A stretch of 64,000 bases of DNA. Source: Scalindua sp964344685 (GTDB lineage: Bacteria > Planctomycetota > Brocadiia > Brocadiales > Scalinduaceae). Below the pieces are notes generated by a model. It made no database searches and was not told where the DNA came from. It worked only from the letters and a program-made list of their open reading frames with translations. The DNA lies in contig CAYFOK010000012.1 of NCBI GenBank assembly GCA_964344685.1, positions 44,647-108,646 on the forward strand, in the 5' to 3' direction. Both the position numbers and the translations under genes were made by a program. Below, in pieces: positions 34,787-43,917 of this stretch (positions within the stretch are counted from its first letter, which is position 1; each line of letters opens with the position of its first letter).

Positions 34787-37741
34787 ATGAGTGAGAATGT
34801 AACAATAACATTAAATGGTAAAGAGATAGAAGTCCCGGCTGACGCTACAATCAGAGAAGCAGCAAAAAGCCAGGGAATTGACATACCGACGTTCTGTTTT
34901 GATGACAGGTTAAAGGCGTATACAAGTTGTTTTCTATGTGTTGTAGAGGTGGAGAAGGCAAGGAACATGATACCGGCCTGCAGCACTACTGTTACTCCGG
35001 GTATGGTTATAAGAACCGATACAGAAGCTATCAGGACAACCCGTAAAATGGCACTTGACCTTCTGCTGTCTGACCACAGTGGAGACTGTATTGCACCCTG
35101 TGAGGACACCTGTCCTTCAAACATTGATATACAGGGATATATAGCTCATATATCAACAGGAAATTATCCTGCAGCTGTAAGACTAATCAAAGAGAGAAAC
35201 CCCCTGCCGGTAATATGCGGCAGGATCTGTCCTCATCCGTGCGAATCTCAATGCAGAAGAGGATTGGTTGACGAACCGATAGCAATAAACCCCTTGAAAA
35301 GATTCTCCTCAGAATACGAATTAGAACACGGCCCGTTTATGCCTGAAACCAAGCCTGATACCGGTAAGAAAGTAGCTATCGTAGGCGGAGGTCCTGCCGG
35401 ACTGTCAGCCGCTTATTTCCTGAGACAACAGGGACATGCTGTAGATATCTATGAAGCCCTGCCGGAACTGGGAGGTATGACTCGGTACGGCATTCCAAGG
35501 TTCAGGCTGCCATGGGACAAAATGGATAAAGAGATTGCTTCTATTATCGGTCTTGGCGTTAAAGTTCACCATAATAAGAGGCTGGGTCAGGATTTTACCA
35601 TCGAAGACCTCAAAAAGAACGGTGCAGACGCTGTACTATTGGCCATTGGTGCGCACAAAGCCAAGAAGATGATGGTGAAAAATGAAGATATTCCCGGAGT
35701 AATCGGGGGCATTGATTTCCTGCGTAAAGTTGTGCTGGGTGAAGAGGTAAATGTAGGTAGTAAAGTTGCCGTTATCGGCGGCGGAGATACTGCGATGGAT
35801 TGTTGCCGTGTTGCCAAACGAGCCGGAGCAAAAGATGTTACCCTGCTTTACAGAAGATCACAGGAAGAGATCCCTGCCCTGCAGCATGAACAGGATGAAA
35901 CTATCGAAGAAGGAGTTGATTTCAGGCTGCTTACCGCTCCGGTTGAAGTACTGGAGGAAAATGGAAAGGCAAAAGGCCTGAAAGTGGTTACAATGGAACT
36001 TGGTGATCCTGACGAATCAGGCAGGCGCAGACCTAAACCGGTTGAAGGCAGTGAGGAGGATCTTGAATTTGATTTGATCATTGCTGCAATCGGACAGGAC
36101 CCTGATGTTTCCTGTATAGAAGGTGAAAAAGAAGTGCCTGAATGTACCAGATGGAGCACTTTTACATATGACGAAAAGACAATGGTCACCACCGTTGAAG
36201 GAGTGTTTACTGCTGGAGACTGTGCTTTCGGTCCGGACACCGTAATTCGTGCCGTATCCGAAGGAAAACAGGCTGCCAAAGCCATCAATCTATACTTCAG
36301 TGGTGCTAAAGTTGAACTCAAAAAAGAGTATCAAATCACCGCAGGAAGATTAAAGGACCTTGATATGGCGGACTACTCTCCCAGATATGTCCATCAGAAA
36401 AGGGCGCTGGAAACGACACATCCTGCAGACATCCGCATGGCAGCAGGCGGATATGATGCCATTAACGTGGGACTGGATGAAGCACAGGCACTGGCTGAGG
36501 CTTCCCGCTGCATAGAATGCGGCTGTAAGGCCAGATTTGATTGTGACCTTAGAAACTACTCTACTGAATACGGAATTGGTGATGTAAAGTATAAAGGTGA
36601 CAGGAGAAAATATGAAGTTGATACCCGGCATCCTTTAGTCAGCATTGAAGCTGATAAATGTATTACTTGTGCTTGTTGCGTCAGGGTCTGCAGTGAAGCC
36701 AGAAATATTTCGGCCATTTCCTTTGTCAACAGAGGGTTTGTTACCAAAATTGCACCTAACTTTGATGACCCACTGCAAAAAACTGACTGTGACGCCTGTG
36801 GGATGTGCATTGATCTGTGCCCTACCGGTACCCTGGCCGAAAATACCGGCAAGGAGTATGGCCCCTGGGTAACCAATATGACAATCAGTACCTGTCCGTC
36901 ATGCCCGAGAGGATGCGGAATTAGGGTTCATACAAAAGAGGGCCTGATAACAAAAATTCAGAGTGTTGACAACGATCCTGTCAACGGTGCTATGATCTGC
37001 AGAGAAGGAAGATTCTCAAATCACCTTCAGAATAAGGCTATTGTCCTTACTGATAATGAACTCACAGAACAGTTAAATAATGCCAGAGGTATTCTTGACA
37101 CAGCAGGTAAACTGGCAGTCATAGTGTCGCCTAAATTAACGGTTGAAACACTTTTTACAGTAAAAGCCCTCTGTGATGAGAAGAATGGAACTCTCTATTA
37201 TCTACCCGGTGAAAAACCAGAACCAAACAGATTCCCGTATGCCAAATTAAAGAATAGTGCTAATGTCGCACTTTTAAGTAAATTGGGCGCAAAGGCGTGG
37301 GATAATCCCGGTACTGACTGTATACTGCTGGTGGGAACCTGTCTGGAAAGCAAACCCAAGGAATCCACCAAAGTAATAACCATAAGTAACTTCAAAAACG
37401 GAGTTGAGCCGGATGCACAGTTGCCGCTGGCAGACCCGTTAAAGAGTGAGGGAGCTGTAATTAACGATGACGGCTATCTAGCCTTCCTGAATACAGATAT
37501 TCCTGTAGCCAATAATTTAACGCCTCATGCCATTCTATCCAATCTGGGCGGCTTAAACGGATTCGACGATATTGCTTCAATCAGAAAGCAATTGGCAGAG
37601 TCTGTCACTGAGCTTAACGGGTTGCTGGACAGCGGCAACAACAGGCTTGTCAAAACCGACCTTGCACCTGAAATGGTAAATGTAGCACCTGACTGTCGTG
37701 AAGTCGCTTTTGCAAAATATTGTGAAGGCCTGGGACTGTAA
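34787..37741 (+). CDS. NuoG-like/GltD-like fusion oxidoreductase (candidate transhydrogenase large subunit)
   Basis: 984 residues. Residues 1-100 form a NuoG-type 2Fe-2S ferredoxin domain, and the following Cys-rich stretch is DCIAPCEDTCPSNIDIQGY. From about 190 to 500 comes a glutamate-synthase-small-subunit/NfnB-like flavoprotein: an FAD site GGGPAGLSAAYFL and an NAD(P) site GGGDTAMDC with YRRSQEEIPA. About 620-690 are two 4Fe-4S sites (CITCACCVRVC, CDACGMCIDLC), then a molybdopterin-type 4Fe-4S domain (CPSCPRGCG). The last 240 residues lack any molybdopterin-binding motif, so this is not a formate dehydrogenase. With the NuoE and NuoF partners it resembles Stn/Nfn-type complexes that couple NAD(H), NADP(H) and ferredoxin. 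Confidence 0.93.
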   Translation: MSENVTITLNGKEIEVPADATIREAAKSQGIDIPTFCFDDRLKAYTSCFLCVVEVEKARNMIPACSTTVTPGMVIRTDTEAIRTTRKMALDLLLSDHSGDCIAPCEDTCPSNIDIQGYIAHISTGNYPAAVRLIKERNPLPVICGRICPHPCESQCRRGLVDEPIAINPLKRFSSEYELEHGPFMPETKPDTGKKVAIVGGGPAGLSAAYFLRQQGHAVDIYEALPELGGMTRYGIPRFRLPWDKMDKEIASIIGLGVKVHHNKRLGQDFTIEDLKKNGADAVLLAIGAHKAKKMMVKNEDIPGVIGGIDFLRKVVLGEEVNVGSKVAVIGGGDTAMDCCRVAKRAGAKDVTLLYRRSQEEIPALQHEQDETIEEGVDFRLLTAPVEVLEENGKAKGLKVVTMELGDPDESGRRRPKPVEGSEEDLEFDLIIAAIGQDPDVSCIEGEKEVPECTRWSTFTYDEKTMVTTVEGVFTAGDCAFGPDTVIRAVSEGKQAAKAINLYFSGAKVELKKEYQITAGRLKDLDMADYSPRYVHQKRALETTHPADIRMAAGGYDAINVGLDEAQALAEASRCIECGCKARFDCDLRNYSTEYGIGDVKYKGDRRKYEVDTRHPLVSIEADKCITCACCVRVCSEARNISAISFVNRGFVTKIAPNFDDPLQKTDCDACGMCIDLCPTGTLAENTGKEYGPWVTNMTISTCPSCPRGCGIRVHTKEGLITKIQSVDNDPVNGAMICREGRFSNHLQNKAIVLTDNELTEQLNNARGILDTAGKLAVIVSPKLTVETLFTVKALCDEKNGTLYYLPGEKPEPNRFPYAKLKNSANVALLSKLGAKAWDNPGTDCILLVGTCLESKPKESTKVITISNFKNGVEPDAQLPLADPLKSEGAVINDDGYLAFLNTDIPVANNLTPHAILSNLGGLNGFDDIASIRKQLAESVTELNGLLDSGNNRLVKTDLAPEMVNVAPDCREVAFAKYCEGLGL

Positions 37742-37974
37742 AACGGGAACACCCTAAATTTCATGTAAACCAATTATGATATATCCGGATTCGGCCTCCT
37801 GCCATAATCCGACTTTGTAATCTACAAAAAAACAGGATGCTCCCCTGAAAAGCTCTCAATTTAGCCACACATAGCACCAGAAATCAAATTCCTGAATTTC
37901 TCTTTTACCAAAGGTCATTAGTTACTTGTCAATCTAAACTCGCAACCCGTAACCTGTAACTCGATTTATCCTGT

Positions 37975-38160
37975 CTATTTCCTGTATTTTCTCCAATGTC
38001 CAGGTATCCATTTTCCAGCCGGACCGTAATGTCCGGGGACCCATACGGCATGAACATGTGGTTTTGCCGGTCTTTTGGCATGATGACGATGAGGATGTGC
38101 ACAACCAATCAACAGCGCTACTACTAAAGCAATACATAATCCCATAAAAGAATTTCGCAT
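37975..38160 (-). CDS. Small lipoprotein with WVPGHYGPAGKWIPGHW motif
   Basis: 61 residues. A signal peptide (FMGLCIALVVALLIGC) ends in a lipobox with Cys at about residue 20. The mature tail is His/Pro/Lys-rich and ends with WVPGHYGPAGKWIPGHWR, a repeat seen in small YXWVPGHY-type proteins of Proteobacteria whose role is not established. A perfect GGAGG site 9 bases before the ATG (minus strand) supports it. A longer overlapping frame (37934-38137) is a shadow. The His cluster (HPHRHHAKRP) could bind metal; this is inference. Confidence 0.75.
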   Translation of the reverse strand: MRNSFMGLCIALVVALLIGCAHPHRHHAKRPAKPHVHAVWVPGHYGPAGKWIPGHWRKYRK

Positions 38161-38413
38161 AACTTTTCCTCCTTAATAAAGGTTATAATTCCTTTGCAAC
38201 ATGTAATATTAATCAGTTATGTTTTACGATCTGGTGCAAATAATTATTTAGAAAAGTTATTTATTTGACTGGATAACCCGGTAAAACAGGATAAGAAGAT
38301 CTTGGAATTGATTATTAGAAATGGTTAGTCAGAACCGCAACTCATAACACGCAACTCTTTTTTCCTTTTCTGGTTTCTTGCTTCAAGTTTTACTGTCAAT
38401 TGTCTACTGACGC

Positions 38414-39523
38414 CTAAGCTTTCAGCAGAAATCCATGAGCACTCAAACCGGCACCAAAAGCCACTATTAAACACCAATCACCGGGTGAAACACCTTTACT
38501 TAAAATCTCACTTAAAACAAACAGGACTGTAGGAGAGGACATATTTCCGTATCCTGCAAGGATTTTACGTGTCGCCTGTAATTTAATTTCCGGTATACCC
38601 AGTTCATCTCTGACCGCATTGATCACCTTTTCCCCTCCCGGATGAAATGCCCAGTGATCAATCTCCTCCAGTTTCAGCCCTGCGGATGTTAACAAGTCAT
38701 CTACTACCCTGGCAACCGTTTTACTGGCAAACTCGGACAGTTGCAGTGACAGCTGGTTATGCAGCTGCCCGTCTCTGTATATGTATCGAATATCTTCACG
38801 ATATTCAGTGTCACACCTGCCTGCCGATGCAATAAGTTTTAATGTACCGGGACGGCTCCATAGAACTGCAGCAGATGCCCCATCAGCAAAGAGAGCATTT
38901 GAAACAATCAGGTTCAGATCATCTGCCATCTGAAATGTTGCACTGCAGATCTCTACTGAAACACTCACGACAATCTCCTCTCTGTTCCCCTGTATCATAT
39001 CCCTGCAGATCTGCAGGTTTGGAATAGACCCGCCGCAACCGCTCCCTACAAGATCATGTATCCTTATGTTATCTGAAAAACCCAGCTTTTCCAGGAGATA
39101 CGTTGAGATACCCGGACAAATATAACCGGTGCATGTATTCACCACTAATCCGGTTACGTCACCGCTTGTAATTCCTGCCTGCTCAAGGGCGTTATTTATC
39201 GCCTGCGATGAAAGTTCTACAGCCCAGTGCGTAAACCTGGCAATGCGGGCATCCGGATCTTCATTCACAAGGCACTCAAGGTCTTTTACCGCAATATACC
39301 TGTTTACAACGCTCGGATGAGCAAAGATCTTAATCATTTTCGACAGGCTCTTTGGTTCTAAAACCTTCGAATAATGATTTCTCAGAAATGCTTCTGCTTC
39401 TGACTGCTTTACAGCATAAGGTGGGGTGGAGAGGCCGAGAGATGCGATAGATACACTTTCATTTTTCATACGTAAGGATTCACTTTCGTTAAAAGATTTT
39501 AATCTCAAATTTTTTAATATCAT
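38414..39523 (-). CDS. Type III polyketide synthase (chalcone/stilbene synthase family)
   Basis: 369 residues. The thiolase fold with nucleophile Cys in VGSGCGGSIPNL, catalytic His in WAFHPGG and Asn in GYGNMSSPT forms the Cys-His-Asn triad of type III PKS; AVLWSRPG and FADGASAAVL fit the family. These enzymes extend an acyl starter with malonyl-CoA and cyclise it, often to alkylresorcinols or alkylpyrones in bacteria. Product here is unknown. It starts 15 bases after the stop of a B12-binding radical SAM gene, so the two are co-transcribed, which suggests a methylated or rearranged product. The ribosome binding site is weak, and an alternative ATG lies 54 bases inside. Confidence 0.9.
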   Translation of the reverse strand: MILKNLRLKSFNESESLRMKNESVSIASLGLSTPPYAVKQSEAEAFLRNHYSKVLEPKSLSKMIKIFAHPSVVNRYIAVKDLECLVNEDPDARIARFTHWAVELSSQAINNALEQAGITSGDVTGLVVNTCTGYICPGISTYLLEKLGFSDNIRIHDLVGSGCGGSIPNLQICRDMIQGNREEIVVSVSVEICSATFQMADDLNLIVSNALFADGASAAVLWSRPGTLKLIASAGRCDTEYREDIRYIYRDGQLHNQLSLQLSEFASKTVARVVDDLLTSAGLKLEEIDHWAFHPGGEKVINAVRDELGIPEIKLQATRKILAGYGNMSSPTVLFVLSEILSKGVSPGDWCLIVAFGAGLSAHGFLLKA

Positions 39524-39537
39524 TTATACGGATAATA

Positions 39538-40965
39538 TCACGAATCCATTCCCAACCATCTGAGCCCCCTGCGAATGTAACGTGTATTCTTCCAGAGCGG
39601 AGGTTTAACTCCCAGCCAGTATCCCACAAAATTTATTGCAGGCAGAAATGGAAGACCGATAACATTCGGAGTAATAAAGTTCATGTGTGTTGCCATACTT
39701 CTGTCAACTTTTTTCAGTAACCACTCTTTATTTATAGATGGAGAGAGGTAAAATACCGGTTTAAGCATTTCCCGGGCAGGCAGGGTTAATACACCCTCCG
39801 TCCTTGCAATGTTTTCAAGTTCTGTACCCGGATAAATACGTATCCCTATCATGAAAAGTGCAACATCTCTCTCACTGATACACTTTTCTGCAAATCTGAG
39901 GGTTTCCTGGACAGTCTCTTCAGTCTCACCGGGCCCTCCCAGCATAAATACCCAAAGGCACGGTATCCTGTGGCGCTTAATAACCTCAGAAGCCTTGAAG
40001 ACATCTCTAGCGGTAAAACCTTTCTTCAAACGATCTAAAACAGGGTCAGCAGCACTCTCAGCAGTAATACCAATTCCGACAAAGCCTGCCTGCTCCATTA
40101 CTCCAAGAAGTTTATCATCCACAAGATACGGATTTAACTCCACTGTTTGAAGCCTGACACCTGTTTGAGTCTTTGCAATAGCATCACATAATGCAACTGC
40201 GTGATCATAGGGTGAATTAAAAACATTGTCTACAAATTCAACCTCTCTCAGCCCCCTTTTCTCAAGATCCACGATTGTCTCTCCTATAATTTCAGGCTCG
40301 CACAACCGGTAATCCTCACCTTCGATCTTTCTATAGGTACAATAAACACATTTAAAATGGCATCCCAGTTTGGATTGAACTGGTACAGGAGAGAACCTGG
40401 AAAGATAAGCAGGTAAATTTATCCAACGACTAAAATCCGGTACTAAACCGTTACCGGAGAAACGGTCAACAAAGCCGGTATTTATTTTGAAACCGCTATC
40501 TTCAATCCAGGCGACACCGGCTATATCTTTCGGCATCATATTTTTTGACAACATTTCCAGTACTTTTGGAAAAACAATGTCGCCATCACCCAATACCGCC
40601 CAGTCTGCTTCAGTATAACGCAACAATGCTTCCGGCATTACACCAACGGCAGCACCACCCAGAACAACTGCCGCATCCGTCTTTCCGCGAATAGTCTTCA
40701 TAAGTGATGTCAAATCATGATAAAACTCAACAGGATGCTGCATGTCATTATTGTCGATATTGCGCAGAGAAATACCCACGACATCAGGATTGGTCTTATC
40801 AATAAGAGACCCCAGAGCGTGTAACGGATTCCTTTCAAACATCAGGTCACATAATGTAACCTGATGGCCTGCCCGCTCACAGTGCTCTGCGACAAGACAT
40901 GCGCCAAGAGGCATTACCGGTATAGGACCTCGATATCGATTTGTAATGATCAGAAGTACATTCAC
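39538..40965 (-). CDS. B12-binding domain radical SAM protein
   Basis: 475 residues. Residues 1-140 are a cobalamin-binding Rossmann domain (MPLGACLVAEHCERAGHQV, RNIDNND), without the classical DxHxxG motif. The radical SAM domain has CHFKCVYC at about residue 205, followed by Gly-rich strands (FMLGGPGETEETV). The family includes methyltransferases and carbon-skeleton enzymes of lipid and antibiotic pathways. It is directly upstream of the type III PKS in one transcript. The C-terminal 80 residues are hydrophobic/aromatic (LPAINFVGYWLGVKPPLW) and may contact a lipid substrate. Exact reaction not predictable. Confidence 0.88.
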   Translation of the reverse strand: MNVLLIITNRYRGPIPVMPLGACLVAEHCERAGHQVTLCDLMFERNPLHALGSLIDKTNPDVVGISLRNIDNNDMQHPVEFYHDLTSLMKTIRGKTDAAVVLGGAAVGVMPEALLRYTEADWAVLGDGDIVFPKVLEMLSKNMMPKDIAGVAWIEDSGFKINTGFVDRFSGNGLVPDFSRWINLPAYLSRFSPVPVQSKLGCHFKCVYCTYRKIEGEDYRLCEPEIIGETIVDLEKRGLREVEFVDNVFNSPYDHAVALCDAIAKTQTGVRLQTVELNPYLVDDKLLGVMEQAGFVGIGITAESAADPVLDRLKKGFTARDVFKASEVIKRHRIPCLWVFMLGGPGETEETVQETLRFAEKCISERDVALFMIGIRIYPGTELENIARTEGVLTLPAREMLKPVFYLSPSINKEWLLKKVDRSMATHMNFITPNVIGLPFLPAINFVGYWLGVKPPLWKNTRYIRRGLRWLGMDS

Positions 40966-41112
40966 GATTTGCCCTGTTTTAGAATAAAACTGCCCACAAC
41001 TACCTCCTTACTGTAATTAATGTTATTATATTCCATACACACAATATACAAGCAGCTTTTTTGAATATCTTTGTCAATCTGACACTTTTTTCTGTTAAAC
41101 TATCAGCTAGCC

Positions 41113-42414
41113 ATGAATAGAGAAATTCTCAAACTTGCGATCCCGAACATTATCAGCAATCTTTCTGTCCCGCTCCTGAGCCTGGTGGATGTGGGACTAA
41201 TGGGCCATCTTGATTCAGCTGAATATATCCTTACCATCGGTTTCGGGGTGATGATATTTAATTTTGTGTATTGGGGTTTTGGATTCTTACGGATGGGCAC
41301 TACCGGGTTTACCGCACAGGAATTCGGCAGACAGGACAACAAAGAGTGTTTACTGATACTGGGCAGAGCGCTGCTGATTGCAGTGGCAGGCGCCCTGTTG
41401 TTGATAGTACTCAAAACCCCACTGCTTAAATTGAGCCTGCTATTAATAGGAACAACCCCGGAAGTAGATGAATATGTGACTGAGTATTTCAATATCAGAA
41501 TACTGGCGGCACCGGCTACAATATCTCTGTTTGCGTTTACAGGCTGGTTCTTTGGCATGCAGAATGCCAGGATACCGATGATCCTTACTATAACTGTTAA
41601 CCTGCTTAACATCGGCTTCAGTTACTGGTTTGTAAGAGTTGCGGGAATGAAATCAGACGGTGTGGCATTGGGTACGCTGATCGCACAATACTGCGGATTA
41701 GTACTGGCATTAGCGTTCTTTTACAAAAATTACAGATATCTGCTCCCTTTCTGGGATAAACCGGACCTGTTTCACTTAGGCAAAATGAAGAAGTTCCTCA
41801 TGGCAAATTCAGATATCTTTATACGAACTCTCTGCCTTATATTCGCATTTTCATTTTTTAAGGTCCAGTCCGGCAAGGAAGGGATAATATTAGGATCGGC
41901 AAATATTATCCTCCTGGAATTTACTACGATAAGTGCATATGGGATTGATGGATTCTCTTTTGCCGCTGAATCGGTTGTAGGAAAATATTTTGGTGCCGGT
42001 GATGCATGGAATTTCAGGAAAGCAATAAAAGTATCTTTCCAGTGGGGTTTCGGCATAAGCATTATGCTGGTATCACTTTTTTACTTCTTTGGCAGGGAGA
42101 TACTTCAGATATTAACAGATAATCAGGAGGTTATTAATGCAGCAATACCTTTTATGGGATGGTTAATTATTGCACCTGTCATTCATGCCGTACCATTTAT
42201 CTGGGATGGAATTTATATAGGGATTACTGCGTCAAAGGCGATGAGAAACACTATGCTTCTATCCGCTTTGCTTTTTTACCTGCCAACGTACTACATTTTC
42301 CACGGCATAATGGGTAACCATGCCTTATGGCTGGCTTTAACCGTTCTCATGCTCGCCAGGGGCATTTCCCAGACCCTTCTGGCAAGACATGTTGTCTTTA
42401 ACAAGTTACGATAA
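41113..42414 (+). CDS. MATE family multidrug/metabolite exporter (DinF-like)
   Basis: 433 residues with about 12 hydrophobic segments. The start NREILKLAIPNIISNLSVPLLSLVDVG, seen here as a shorter block, and the repeated half at LEFTTISAYGIDGFSFAAES are typical of the DinF branch of MATE antiporters, which use Na+ or H+ to expel drugs or metabolites. It is divergently transcribed from the radical SAM/PKS pair with only about 150 bases between, so it may export their product; that is inference. No strong ribosome binding site is seen. No truncation. Confidence 0.92.
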   Translation: MNREILKLAIPNIISNLSVPLLSLVDVGLMGHLDSAEYILTIGFGVMIFNFVYWGFGFLRMGTTGFTAQEFGRQDNKECLLILGRALLIAVAGALLLIVLKTPLLKLSLLLIGTTPEVDEYVTEYFNIRILAAPATISLFAFTGWFFGMQNARIPMILTITVNLLNIGFSYWFVRVAGMKSDGVALGTLIAQYCGLVLALAFFYKNYRYLLPFWDKPDLFHLGKMKKFLMANSDIFIRTLCLIFAFSFFKVQSGKEGIILGSANIILLEFTTISAYGIDGFSFAAESVVGKYFGAGDAWNFRKAIKVSFQWGFGISIMLVSLFYFFGREILQILTDNQEVINAAIPFMGWLIIAPVIHAVPFIWDGIYIGITASKAMRNTMLLSALLFYLPTYYIFHGIMGNHALWLALTVLMLARGISQTLLARHVVFNKLR

Positions 42415-42417
42415 TTC

Positions 42418-42462
42418 ACCGTTCCCCGGACAAAAGGTGCCGAGGACAAGAAGACGCGAAGG
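42418..42462 (+). repeat. Inverted dispersed repeat, copy A
   Basis: ACCGTTCCCCGGACAAAAGG followed by TGCCGAGGACAAGAAGACGC is about 85-90% identical to the reverse complement of 47591-47634. The two copies lie in opposite orientation about 5.2 kb apart and flank mdh, the ABC exporter, the lipoprotein gene and trmB. Confidence 0.7.
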
Positions 42463-42629
42463 ACGCAAAGAAAGAACAGAAAAACTTAGCCACAGATTTT
42501 CACGTATAAAAGACTGATAAAAAAGAAGCTAGAGGCAATAGGTAAACCCAAATGTCAAAATTAAAAATTCAATTATTACTGCTTTAGCTCACTTCAAACA
42601 TCAGGCACTTCAAACTTAGTTGCGCTATC

Positions 42630-43619
42630 TCAAATCAAACCCATCTCTTTAACAGTATCTCTCTCTGTCTGCAGTTCCTTCAACGTTGCTGAGAACTTCT
42701 CCTTGCCAAACTCTCCGTGTACCATACCCTCAACAACCTTAATTTCACCATCTTTCACGTGACAGGGAAAAGAGAAGATCAGCCCTTTATCTACCCCGTA
42801 TTCACCATTTGAAGCGAGGCACATAGAGAATGTTTCACCGTCCGGAGTATCACGAGTCAGTCTGTTTATACCTGATATACAAGCATTGGCTGCTGATGCA
42901 GCTGATGACAATCCCCTGGCCTTAATAATAGCTGCACCACGCTGCTGTACCGTTTTGATAAAATCTTCCTGCAGCCACGCTTCATCTGTAATCACTTCAT
43001 TGGCAGGTTTGCCGCAGATCTTTGCATTATAGAAATCCGGATATTGAGTGGCAGAATGGTTGCCCCATATGGTAAGGTTCTTTACTTCTGTTGTATCTAC
43101 CCCAGCCTTTTGTGCCAGTTGAGTTATCGCCCTCTTCTCATCAAGAACCGTCATGGCAAAAAACCTCTCATCCGGAATATCCCCGGCTGCATTCATGGCA
43201 ATTAGGCAGTTTGTATTACAGGGGTTACCGACTACAAAAATACGGACATCTTTTGCCGCATTGTCGTTGATAGACTTACCCTGAACAGTAAATATCCCGC
43301 CATTAATCTTCAGCAGATCAGACCTCTCCATTCCGGCTTTTCTCGGCACAGAACCAACCAGAATGGCCCAGTTAACATCGTTAAAAGCCACATCCATATC
43401 ACTGGTACAGGTAACTTTTTTGAGTAAAGGAAAAGCACAATCATCAAGTTCCATTGCAACACCCTGAAGTGCAGGCATTGCGGGCTCAAGTTCTAAAAGC
43501 TGAAGTTCAACATCACATTCCGGTCCAAACATCTGGCCTGATGCAATCCTGAACAGTAATGCGTAACCGATCTGCCCTGCAGCACCGGTTACGGCAACCT
43601 TTACTCTATTTTGTGACAT
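42630..43619 (-). CDS. mdh: Malate dehydrogenase (cytosolic/Thermus-type)
   Basis: 329 residues. The NAD site GAAGQIGYALL, the substrate-loop RKAGMERSDLL, GNPCNTNCL, and the active-site region WGNHSATQYPD with catalytic His are visible. The layout matches the dimeric type 2 malate dehydrogenases (cytosolic and Thermus), distinct from the lactate-dehydrogenase-like form. It interconverts malate and oxaloacetate. A strong AAGGAG is just before the ATG. It is a single gene here; an isocitrate dehydrogenase lies 7 kb away. It ends at EMGLI without extension. Confidence 0.97.
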   Translation of the reverse strand: MSQNRVKVAVTGAAGQIGYALLFRIASGQMFGPECDVELQLLELEPAMPALQGVAMELDDCAFPLLKKVTCTSDMDVAFNDVNWAILVGSVPRKAGMERSDLLKINGGIFTVQGKSINDNAAKDVRIFVVGNPCNTNCLIAMNAAGDIPDERFFAMTVLDEKRAITQLAQKAGVDTTEVKNLTIWGNHSATQYPDFYNAKICGKPANEVITDEAWLQEDFIKTVQQRGAAIIKARGLSSAASAANACISGINRLTRDTPDGETFSMCLASNGEYGVDKGLIFSFPCHVKDGEIKVVEGMVHGEFGKEKFSATLKELQTERDTVKEMGLI

Positions 43620-43796
43620 TATATATCTCCTTGAAAGAAATGAATTTGAACGGTTTTATGTAATAAAGCAGTATTAATTTTACCCTTTGAATTAAATATA
43701 TAAAGATAAATCTCTTTGACATTGTCCATTCGAGAATTATTTAGTATTATGTAAGCCTGTAATTATCCATTAAGCAGAGAAGGACCACCCATTAAT

Positions 43797-43817
43797 CCCC
43801 CCCTTGCGAAGGAGGGG
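43797..43817. repeat. GC-rich hairpin (CCCCCCTT...AAGGAGGGG)
   Basis: An imperfect 9-bp stem closed by a GCG loop lies between divergent mdh and the ABC gene. It resembles short intergenic palindromes scattered in many genomes. No T run is next to it. Confidence 0.5.
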
Positions 43818-43917
43818 AAATGGGTTGGTAAATATTTTGCATCTCTTTCTCTGCTTATTGAGGACAGACCTTTTAGTCCACTTTAGGCATTTTACGCTTT
43901 AGGCACTTACAAAATAT

